From contig LLCB01000519.1 in the NCBI GenBank assembly GCA_001414345.1, positions 1-26,969 on the forward strand: 26,969 nucleotides of DNA, written 5' to 3'. The stretch comes from Hymenoscyphus infarciens. Taxonomy: Eukaryota; Ascomycota; Leotiomycetes; Helotiales; Helotiaceae. The translations under genes and the position numbers were made by a program. A model generated the notes under the pieces. It worked only from the letters and a program-made list of their open reading frames with translations. It ran no database searches and had not been told where the DNA came from. Below, piece by piece: positions 8,068 through 18,141 of this stretch. Each line of letters starts with the position of its first letter. Positions within the stretch are counted from its first letter, which is position 1.

Positions 8068-8978
8068 ATCTACTACTTAAGTTCTAGTATTTAAGTAAAT
8101 CTACTACATAAGTCTTAGTTTAAGTAAATCTACTACTTAAGTTCTAGTATTTAAGTAAATCTACTACGTAAGTCTTAGTTTAAGTAAATCTACTACTTAA
8201 GTTCTAGTATTTAAGTAAATCTACTACGTAAGTCTTAGTTTAAGTAAATCTACTACTTAAGTTCTATTATTTAAGTAAATCTACTACTTAAGTTCTAGTA
8301 TTTAAGTAAATCTACTACGTAAGTTATAGTATTTAAGTAAATCTACTACGTAAGTTATAGTTTAAGTAAATCTACTACTTAAGTTATAGTATTTAAGTAA
8401 ATCTACTACGTAAGTTATAGTTTAAGTAAATCTACTACTTATCTACTACTTAAGTTATAGTTTAAGTAAATCTACTACTTAAGTTCTAGTATTTAAGTAA
8501 ATCTAATACTTATCTACTACTTAAGTTATAGTTTAAGTAAATCTACTACTTAAGTTATAGCATTTAAGTAAATCTACAACTTAAGTTATAGTTTAAGTAA
8601 ATCTACTACTTAAGTTATAGTTTAAGTAAATCTACTACGTAAGTTATAGTTTAAGTAAATCTACTACTTAAGTTATAGTATTTAAGTAAATCTACTATAT
8701 AAGTTATAGTTTAAGTAAATCTACTACTTAAGTTATAGTATTTAAGTAAATCTACTACTTAAGTTATAGTTTAAGTAAATCTACTACGTAAGTTATAGTT
8801 TAAGTAAATCTATTACTTAAGTTATAGTATTTAAGTAAATCTACTACGTAAGTTATAGTTTAAGTAAATCTATTACTTAAGTTATAGTATTTAAGTAAAT
8901 CTACTATATAAGTTATAGTTTAAGTAAATCTACTACGTAAGTCTTAGTTTAAGTAAATCTACTATATAAGTTATAGTT
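8066..8978. repeat. Satellite array, segment 1
   Basis: About 30 monomers alternate between a 31-nt form (TACTTAAGT core, linker ending TCTAGTA or TATAGTA) and a 29-nt form (TACGTAAGT core or its variants, linker ending TTATAG or TCTTAG), giving a 60-bp dimer. Each monomer holds the inverted arms TTAAGTA and TACTTAA around AATCTAC. Occasional units are shortened (near 8438 and 8511). The array breaks at 8978 where the retrotransposon is inserted and resumes in phase at 11156. Confidence 0.9.
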
Positions 8979-9270
8979 TATAATAATATACTGTCTTATA
9001 TAGCTGAGATTATATAGTATATATTGTATATATAAGGTTTTAGTAGTTATTATCTTATATTATCTATTTTAGAAAGGTTACGTACGTCTAAGCTTTTAGA
9101 CGTACTTCGTAGGTTTAAGCTTTTATATTAGCTGATATATATCGTTATTTGGTTTCGTACCTCTTATATATTAGTATCGTTTAGAGCTATCTTCGCTCTT
9201 TACTTTTAGTTTTTACGTTAATAACTATAAATAGACTACTTTTCTACTCTACTTCTACCTTATTATTATA
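8979..9270 (+). repeat. Left LTR, 292 bp
   Basis: It aligns to the right LTR end to end with no gap. It differs at about 25 positions, and every difference I see is a transition (C/T or G/A). It contains a perfect 10-bp hairpin with a 4-nt loop (GTACGTCTAA 9082-9091, TTAGACGTAC 9096-9105), which is partly eroded in the right copy. Confidence 0.88.
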
Positions 9271-10863
9271 TTAAACTAAAGGTTACTCTTCTTATTAGGC
9301 TTCTTAACCTTACTTCTATTCTAGCCTCTCTACCGCCGACTCTATAAACCCCTTTAAAAACGGCTTTCTAGACCCCTCGCTAGTAACTCTCGAATCGATA
9401 TCTAGCTTAAGACCCCTCTCTAGCGTCTATGGACTTCTATTCTAGTCTCTCTACTGCTGACTCTATAAACCCCTTTAAAAATAGCTTCCTAGACCCCTCG
9501 CTAGTAACCTCTAAATCGATACTAAGCTATGAACCCCTCTCTAGTATCTTTAAATCCCTCTCTCTAGCGTCTTTAGACCCCTTTCTAGTATCTTCGAATC
9601 CCCCTCCCCCCCCCTCTTTTTTAACTTTATATTGAACTAGTTCTGCTATAAGGTGTTAAACGACTTTCTAGAGCCGCCTCTCTCTTTTCGAAAGATATCT
9701 TTTATTTGATTCCTCTTTGATCCTTACTTATATACCTAAGAGACTTTTTAAATATAGACGATATATAGATAAGAGATAAAGGTATATAAAATAAAAGATA
9801 AAATAATTAGTTAGATAAGATAGATAAAATTATAAGCCTTACTAATCTAACCTTCTTTTAAACTTTCGTTTAAACCCTCTTTTACTTTTTAAGCCTAAAT
9901 TTAGACCTCTTTTGCTTAAAGAACACTACTACTTCTAATACCTTTCTACTACTTCCTAACTCTTAAATTAGATACGAATTAGTTGAAATACGCTTTCTAT
10001 TAGGATAAAACTTAGAAGCGAGCTCTTAGCTAAGTTATTACTATCTTTATTAATCTCGACTAAACATTATCTAAAAGAGATAGAAGTAGAATTAGAAGAA
10101 GAATATACTAAAGAAACTAAAGCCGACTTTAAAAGGTTACTTTTTAAATATAGCTATACTTAGAGAGATACTAGATTAGAATACTTCTTTTATATATAGA
10201 ATATATCTTAGCTTATCTAAATCCCTTATAATATAATAGTAACTCTTCTTTAAAATCGAAAGATAATAATTAAGTCCTTAAGTACTTTAAAAGGAATAAG
10301 GTAATATAACAACTTCGGTATTAACTTCGCCTTTAACTAGCTAAAACCCTACCGACTTTAATTAGAGTCTTACTTTCTTTTACTTCTAGCTAGACTTAGA
10401 AGTTTTATTTAAATTCGAATTAGATATAAATTAGTACACTCTTAAAGTAAGCTCTTAACTAAGTTATTATTACCTCTTAACCGACGACTTCTAACTCTAC
10501 TCTAAATTCGCCTTCGACTCTACTTTAAACTTTTCTTAATTTTTAAACTTTTTCTAACCTACTAGATAGGATTAGACTATACTCTTTTAGTAAACGCTTA
10601 TTTTAATATTAAAGGATTAGAAACGAAGTCTTTTTATAAGCATCTATAGTTATGATTTAGAACCGACATCTTATCTCGTTTATAATAAATTATAATAAAT
10701 AAAGTATTTTTAAACCTAGGTTAGCTATAATTTAGACTTTAACCTTCTTACTTATAATAAATTAATAAATATAATAAATGTTATAATACTTATACTATCT
10801 CGATTCAACTCTGAACTATAAGAGAGAGAAAACTTAAGATAAGTCTTTTTTAAGAGAGGGGGA
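9271..10863 (+). other. Retrotransposon interior without intact genes
   Basis: A roughly 110-bp segment beginning ACTTCTATTCTAG at 9312 is repeated imperfectly at 9433 (period 121 bp). It reads as a Ser/Pro/Leu-rich peptide in one frame, which gives the only longer open stretch (9429-9635). I treat that as chance or a gag remnant. A C-rich run follows near 9600-9615. No reverse transcriptase, integrase or protease motif can be made out. The interior ends in the polypurine tract at 10852-10863. Confidence 0.6.
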
Positions 10864-11155
10864 TATAATAGTATACTATCCTATATAGCCGAGATTATAT
10901 AGCATATACTGTATATATAAGGTTTTAGTAGTTATTATCTTATATTATCTATTTTAGGAAGGTTATATACGTCTAGGCTTTTAGACGTACTTCGTAGGTT
11001 TAGGCTTTTATATTAGCTAATATATATTATTGTTCGGTTTCGTACCTCTTATATATTAGCATCGTTTAAAGCTATCTTCGCTCTTTACCTTTAGTTTTCG
11101 CGTTAATAACTATAAATAGACTACTTTTCTACTCTACTCCTGCCTTATTATTACA
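10864..11155 (+). repeat. Right LTR, 292 bp
   Basis: It starts TATAATAGTATAC after the polypurine tract and ends TTATTATTACA, keeping the original CA end that the left copy has lost. It retains more C and G than the left LTR at many, but not all, of the differing sites. RIP therefore hit the two copies unequally. Confidence 0.88.
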
Positions 11156-12052
11156 TAGTTTAAGTAAATCTACTACTTAAGTTCTAGTATTTAAGTAAAT
11201 CTACTACGTAAGTTATAGTTTAAGTAAATCTACTACTTAAATCTACTACGTAAGTTATAGTTTAAGTAAATCTACTACATAAGTCTTAGTTTAAGTAAAT
11301 CTACTACTTAAGTTCTAGTATTTAAGTAAATCTACTACATAAGTCTTAGTTTAAGTAAATCTACTACTTAAGTTCTATTATTTAAGTAATCTACTACTTA
11401 AGTTATAGTATTTAAGTAAATCTACTACGTAAGTTATAGTTTAAGTAAATCTACTACGTAAGTTATAGTTTAAGTAAATCTACTACGTAAGTTATAGTTT
11501 AAGTAAATCTACTACTTAAGTTCTAATATTTAAGTAAATCTACTACATAAGTTATAGTTTAAGTAAATCTACTACTTAAGTTCTAGTATTTAAGTAAATC
11601 TACTACATAAGTTATAGTTTAAGTAAATCTACTACTTAAGTTCTAGTATTTAAGTAAATCTACTACGTAAGTCTTAGTTTAAGTAAATCTACTATGTAAG
11701 TTATAGTTTAAGTAAATCTACTACTTAAGTCTTAGTTTAAGTAAATCTACTACTTAAGTTATAGTATTTAAGTAAATCTACTACGTAAGTTATAGTTTAA
11801 GTAAATCTACTACTTAAGTCTTAGTTTAAGTAAATCTACTACGTAAGTTATAGTTTAAGTAAATCTACTACTTAAGTTCTAGTATTTAAGTAAATCTACT
11901 ACGTAAGTTATAGTTTAAGTAAATCTACTACTTAAGTTATAGTATTTAAGTAAATCTACTACGTAAGTCTTAGTTTAAGTAAATCTACTATGTAAGTTAT
12001 AGTTTAAGTAAATCTACTACTTAAATCTTAGTTTAAGTAAATCTACTACTTA
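11156..12052. repeat. Satellite array, segment 2
   Basis: This is the same 31+29-nt dimer as segment 1, about 30 monomers, starting inside a monomer with the TAGTT duplication left by the retrotransposon. It ends at 12052 with AAATCTACTACTTA (12039-12052), repeated at 18142-18155 beyond the next insertion. TACGTA, TACATA and TATGTA variants of the short monomer all occur. Confidence 0.9.
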
Positions 12053-15000
12053 TTTATTTATTTATTATTATTTAATATTAAATAGAGTTTAGAGTATATA
12101 GTCTAGGTCTTAAAAAGTCTTAAAGAAGAGTAAATAATACTAGAGAAGTGCTCTAGGCTATAAAGAGCGTAAACGAGTAAGCTAATTTATAAAAGATAGT
12201 TTAAAAAGAAGCTTTACTTTTAGAATAGTTCTTATTTTTAAATAGTTTAATAAATTAGAAGAAGATAAAAGAGATATATAAAAGTATAAAAGAGAAGAGA
12301 GAGAGGAAGTAATTAAATTATCTTAAAAGATAGATCTTTATAAAGAATTTAGTCTTAGTATAAACCTTATAAAAGAGTTTCTTAGACCTAGGTTTAAAGA
12401 GAAGTTAAGACTTTCTCTTAGCTTTAGCTAATAGCTTTAGGTTCTTCTTATTTATAAGCTTATAAAAGAGTAAGTAGAATTATATCTTTACTTTCTTATA
12501 TTTTTAGTTCTTTAACTTTAAAAGTATATTAAAGTAGAAGAAGTAAAGATAGTATATTATAAAGTCTTTATAGCTAGTATAAGCTATAATTAGCTAAGCT
12601 AGGACCTCTCTTAGTAGCTTAAGAGTTCTAAGCTTTAAGAACTAGAAAGTAAGACCTAGTCTCTTATAGATATTTAAGAGCGTAGTCTACTAGAGTTAAT
12701 TTATAAGCTTAATTCCTATCTTCTTAGCTTTATAATTAAGTATAGTAGTATAGAGTAAGAAGTAGAAGCTAAGAGAAGGAGTTAAGTAAGCTGCTTTTTC
12801 TATAGCTTTATTAGCTATCTTATTACTATAGATTCTTATATAACTAAGGTATTATCTTATTTAAATCTTTTTAGAGTATAGCTAAATAAAGTTAAAAACC
12901 TTATTAAAGGTTTCTTATAATATATTATAAGACTAGTAGGTTAGTTAGAGTATAGCTTTAAGATTATTAAGGTAAATCTAGTATTTTATAGCTAAGGTTT
13001 AAAAAGAGGATCTAAGAGCTAGTTTAAGGCTATATAAGGCGGCTTTTACCTCTATATTATAAATTTCTAAGGTTTTACTAAAAGAGAAGAGCTTTATATT
13101 TAATATAACCTCTTCTCTTATAAGATATATAGCTCTACTAATACTTTTATTATTTAAGTAAGAGTTATTAGTAAATATAACTAAGTTTATAAGAAGGACT
13201 AAGATAAGGAATTTAAGGAATTTAGCTTTATAAGATTCTTTATTACTATTAGAGCTTAGACCTACTACTTTAAGAAGATAGGTTTATTAGTTAAATTCTC
13301 TATTTTATAAAGAGTTCTAAATTAGATTAATTTCTTTTAAGAGAGAGAGAGGTTAAGAGGACTAGTAAATAAGCTTAGCTTTTAAGTAAGAGTTATTTAA
13401 GTATTACTTAAGTAGGTAAGCTAAGTTAAGATATTAAGTTCTAGTTTTAAAAGCTCTACTTTTAGTAATAAGAATAATCTTAGTAGCTAATAAGTTAGAT
13501 TCTATAAAGAGTACTAAAGAAGAGGTAGTTTTATAGACTAGAAGGATAATTCTAATATACTTTATAACTACTTTATTTAAGAGTATTAAATAATAGCTAA
13601 TTTAGTTATTTATAAGATCTATACTACCTATTTTCTTTATATAGTCTAAGTATTAGGTCTTATATCTAAAGTAAGTAATTAAAAGGATATAAGCTATAGT
13701 AGCTTATTTTAGAAGATATAAAGAGGATCTTTTTACTATATTTATTATACTTTTAAAAGTATTAGCTATAAGTATAGCTTTACTAGCTATTCTTTTAATA
13801 TAGCTATAAAAAGTAAGATAAGAGTTAAAGAAGATACTAAGCTATTAAAGCTCTTTTATAAGCTCTATTATCTTTCTTTTAACTATAATAAGAGAGAGAG
13901 GTTAAATCTCTCTTCTTTTTTACTTTCTTTTATAAAAGAAGTAGATAAGTTTTAACTTTTTAGTATTAAAAGTAATACTTTTATTTATACTCTACTTAAG
14001 TATACTAGTTACTTATTTTATAAGTAGTTTAATATTCTTTACTTTTAAAAGTCTAGAAGTAAGTAGTCTAATATTATTAGTATAGCTAAATCTCTATACT
14101 ACTAGAAGTAAGCTAACTTCTAGTTTAAAGAGAAGTTAGATATATAGTATAAAAAGGATTAGTAAGATAGACGAGTCTTAAAAAAGGCTATATTTAAGTA
14201 AGATAGTATCTTTTATCTCTTTATTAAGCTTTACTTTTATAGATCTATTAGTTAAGAAGAAGAAGACCTATTTTATAAGATAGTATAGCTATCTTTACTT
14301 TCTAAGTCTTTTAATTAAGTAACTAAGAAGTATTATATTAAAAGCTCTCTTAATATTAAGTATAAGAAGAGAGGCTTCTTATTTATTTATAAGAGCTAAC
14401 TTAATATTAAAGGTAAGGTAGGTAGTAAGGTCTATAATAGCTTTTAATAGGTAAGTACTAAACTAGTTCTATTCTAGAATAGTATATTTAATAGCTATTT
14501 AAGAGACTTACTTAGTAAGAAGCCTTTTAAGCTCTTTTCTAAGAACTAAGAGTAGTATAATTAGTTAGTATACTTAAAAAGAAGATTTATCTTTCTTATT
14601 AGGTTTTAGAATAATAGTAATAATAGTAGTATAGAAGATCTTTTTAAATAAAGAGAGAATAAGGCTTAATATTTATAGCTAAGCTATTTTAAAAACCTTT
14701 ATTATAAGCTTATCCTCTTCTAGTATAGTTAAAGCTTTATTAAGAATTAATTCCTTAACCTTATATAAAGTAAGATTAGCTTATAAGAAAGACTAGGAAG
14801 TAGTAGTTAGAGTATTAAATAAAATATCTCTAACTTTAGCCTTATTTATAAATAGCTCTTATATTAAGATCTTTTACTTTTCTTAAGTAGTAAAGCCTAA
14901 TTAGCTTACTAAGTCTTTTAAGAGTAAGGACTTATAGACTCTAGTATTCTAGTACTATTTATAAATCTTAAAAACGTCTTTACTTCTTATTACTTTATTA

Positions 15001-16719
15001 ATTAGACTATAGAAGTATTCTCTCTTTACTTTTTAGATCTTCTATCTTAGACTCTTATAAAGAAACTTTATAGTTTATAGGTTTATCTTATATCTTTATA
15101 CTTACCTAGTCTTAATAACTACTATCTAGTACTTCTTATTCTATTAAGAGTATTTAAATCTATAACTAAGTTCTTACTTAGTACTATAAAAGTATATACT
15201 ATATATACTCTTAGTAATAAATCCTACTAAAGCCTCTAGTAAATTAGGGTTTAGTTACTCTATAAGTTTAAATAGCTATTATATTTTAAGCTTATTTTAA
15301 AGAGTTATTTTTAAGGTTTTAGTATTAAGAGTACTAAGCTTTAAAAGTAGGTTCTTCTCTATTAGATTTCCTATATATAGAAGCTAAGTAAGATATAAGA
15401 GATAATCTAAGCTATACTTAAAAGAGAGGTCTACTTTAGTAGAGGCTTCTTTTTAGAAAAGGTTATTAGAGTAAAAAGTAAGGTTTAGAGTATTACTAAA
15501 GTTATATATTTATATCTTAGAAAAGGTTAAAAGTTATAACTCTTTATTCTCTATCTAGCTAATAAGTAAGAAGGCTTATATACTTTCTTAGTTAAGGAAG
15601 TCTAGTTATTAGAGCTAGCTCTTTAAATTTAAGTCTCTAGCTATAAGAGTATTTATAGTATAGATATATTCTAAGTTAAGAATAAGGTTAATAGCCTCTT
15701 TAGTACTCTTAGTACTTAGAAGAGTATTATATATATTAAGAATATATAATAAAGAGTTTTAAGAGAGTATAATCTTAATATAAATAAGGTTTTAGTAATT
15801 AAATAAGAGTATAATTAGTAATTATTAGTTTAAGAAAATACTTATCTCTTTTTATATAAAAGTAAGTATTTAAAGAGAGTTCTTATTCTAGTTATAAATA
15901 GGTAAAAAGTAAGTATAGTTTAAATAGTATCTTATAATCTAATAGTTAATCTTCTTTTAATAAATATATAGTTCTTATATAAGAACTATATCTACTTATC
16001 TAAAGTAAGTAAGTTAGAGAGCTAGCTCCTAGTACTTACTAGACTTATATATATTAATTTATAAGACTTAGAAATAGTATTATTTAAGAGGTTCTTACTT
16101 ACTTATAAAAGAGAGAGATTAAAGTAGACGTTAAAGTTCTTAGATTAAGAGATAGAGTATAAGAGTAGAGAAGAGAAGGTATTTAGAATAGTCTTCTTAC
16201 TTAACTAAGAGTCTAAAAAAGGAAGAAAGGTAGTAGAATAGTCTATTTTTATATCTATAAAGCTATAAAGTAAATCGTTCTCTTTTCTTAGTTATTTCTT
16301 AAAGTATACTTATTAAATAGATCTTATATTCTCTATTAAAAGTAGAGGTTTAATAGCTTTTAGTTAGAGTTAATATATAATATTATCTAAGATATAAGGA
16401 CTACTATAGTATAAGTACTTTAATCTATATTAAGAATACTTAATATACTAAGAGTAGAAGTCTTTTAAGTAATTTATACTCTTATAGAAGTAGTATTATT
16501 AGCTTTTATTATAATTCTAGGTATTATACTATTATTAGTATTTTAAGTATTAAATTATAGTAGACTTTTTTAGAAAGTACTTAAAGTAGACTTTACTACT
16601 TAGAATTAAGATTATGTTTAAGATAGTAAAAGAGCCTTTTACGTTTTCTATTAGTATTAGGTAATAATTACCTTACTTACTAATAGGCTTTAGGTTTAAA
16701 CCTTAGTCTATACTAGTTC

Positions 16720-17040
16720 TTTCTAGTGTTGTTTAGAAGGTTCGGTTACGTTCTTGGTTATAGTTAAGCGAATACGTGATCCCTAGAACCTTCTAGTAAC
16801 CCCTTTAATTTATAAGTTATAGAAGCTTTTAGTATTTACTTTAGAAGTATATATAGCCCTCTTCTATTTTTTAGTTAGAAATTAAGTTAAAATTTACTAA
16901 GTCTTTTATACTTATACTTTAACTTCTTAGAAATGTGATTTAGCGATTACCTAACCTACTCTATGCTGATTTAACTTATGTACTTCTAACCTACTCTATA
17001 GCCTACTTTATAGTCTACTCTATATATATATAACCTTTAA
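16720..17040. other. Island retaining TpG but not CpA inside the 6-kb insertion
   Basis: Unlike its surroundings this stretch keeps about nine TpG on the plus strand (for example near 16727, 16754, 16777, 16934, 16963) but no CpA. It contains a 10-bp inverted repeat, TAGAAGGTTC (16734-16743) and GAACCTTCTA (16786-16795). The start TGTTGTTTAG at 16727 resembles an LTR end, so a solo LTR is possible, but no matching end or target duplication could be fixed. It could instead be an untranslated spacer between two reading frames of the host element. Confidence 0.4.
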
Positions 17041-17552
17041 TATTTTCTTTTTTAAAGAAGGTAATCTAAGTAGTATAGAATAGGTTATTTAAGAGAGAGC
17101 TAGTAGCTATATAAACTCTTAGAGGTTTAGCTTTAATTTATTTTTTAATTATTAATACTACTATTTTAAGAGTAGTAAGAGCTAGAGTTAATTAAATTAC
17201 TCTTATTTAGATAATCTAGATAGATTCTATTTTTTAAAAGATACTTAAAATATAGAAAGCTATCTAGTCTTATAAAAGCTTTATTCTAGTAGTATTAAAA
17301 AGAGTTTATATACTAGCTTTTTTTATTAAAAGAGATTATAAAGCTTCTTTATTTTTAAAGATAATAGTAAAGCTAGAATTAACTAAGAGTACTTTATATA
17401 CTAAGTTTTTATATCTAATTCTTAAATTATAAAGTACTAAGAAAATAGTATAAGTAGAGTAGACTTTATTTAAAGAGTTAGATAGGATTTAGATAAAGAG
17501 CCTAGGTCTTTTATTCTTATTCTTTTAAATAGTAGAGAGAGAGTAAGATAGA

Positions 17553-17571
17553 GTTATTATTATTATTATTA
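17553..17571. repeat. (TTA)n microsatellite
   Basis: A short run of TTA triplets within the 6-kb insertion. On the minus strand it reads ATA/AAT/TAA repeats, possibly an eroded ATG- or GAT-type codon tract. Confidence 0.6.
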
Positions 17572-18141
17572 TCTTTTTTAAAGACTTAGTAGTTTAAGGT
17601 ATCTTTTTAAGTAATAAAGTATTTTAAATAGTCTATATATAAGAAATTTTTCTTATAGTATTTAAAAAGAAGAGAAGAGTTAGAGAGAGTATAGTAATAT
17701 CTCTATACTCTAAGTAAGTACTATAGACTAAAAGAAGAGGAGATAAGGTCTTCTTAGTATATACTTTATAATAGAAGAGGCTAAGGTTAGTAACTTAGGT
17801 ATAGAAGGTTTAAAGAAGAAGTAAAAGATCTAAGAAGGTGTTATTAAAGATAGTATTTAAATAATAGTTTATAGCTTCTTTAATACCTTTAAAGAAGGTT
17901 TAAGCTATAATACTTTATTTAAGAGACTTAGAAGTCTTAGAGATAAAGTGTTACTAAATAGCTAGGATAAGGAGAATTAGATAAACCTTCTCTCTTCTTA
18001 TACCTCTTCTTAAAAGTATAAGTAAGGATAGAGAGCTTCTTAGAAGAGACTTTATAAAAGGAATTTCGTTTTTTAATTAAGTATAAGTAAGATTAGGTGT
18101 TTTAGACTAAAAAATTTAGTCTTTAAAAAAAGGTATATATA

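Larger units (their letters stand above)
8979..11155 (+). mobile_element. Non-autonomous LTR retrotransposon, 2177 bp, RIP-mutated
   Basis: Two 292-bp direct repeats (8979-9270 and 10864-11155) bound an interior of 1593 bp. The LTR termini were TGTAATA...TATTACA; both copies now start TATAATA, the left copy ends TATTATA and the right keeps TATTACA. A polypurine tract (10852-10863, AAGAGAGGGGGA) directly precedes the right LTR, which sets plus orientation. The duplication TAGTT flanks the element (8974-8978 and 11156-11160). Removing it and one TAGTT restores an unbroken satellite monomer. The interior is too short for gag-pol and has no open frame, so the element was non-autonomous or internally deleted. 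It inserted after the satellite had formed. Confidence 0.88.
12053..18141 (-). mobile_element. 6089-bp insertion in the satellite, probable LINE, RIP-mutated
   Basis: The 14-bp sequence AAATCTACTACTTA is present on both sides (12039-12052 and 18142-18155). Deleting the insert and one copy restores a normal monomer, so this is a target-site duplication within the array. The left end is a run of TTTA and TTA units (12053-12079); read on the minus strand it is an (A/T)-rich tail such as non-LTR retrotransposons carry at the 3' end. The long, non-fixed duplication and the 6-kb length also fit a LINE of the fungal Tad1 kind. On the minus strand a frame from about 18060 to 17040 reads coherently with roughly one TAA/TAG per 14 codons, in a position suitable for ORF1. 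I could not identify reverse-transcriptase motifs, so class and orientation remain inferred. Confidence 0.5.

Noticed and set aside
9429..9635. 68-codon plus-strand frame in the retrotransposon
   Set aside because: It is a Ser/Pro/Leu-rich reading of the 121-bp tandem duplication in an element with no other coding capacity; at best a gag remnant.
12053..16600. Plus-strand gene in the 6-kb insertion
   Set aside because: Both strands give long stretches with moderate stop density because TGA is lost along with TpG, so openness alone is not evidence. No conserved motif was found on the plus strand.
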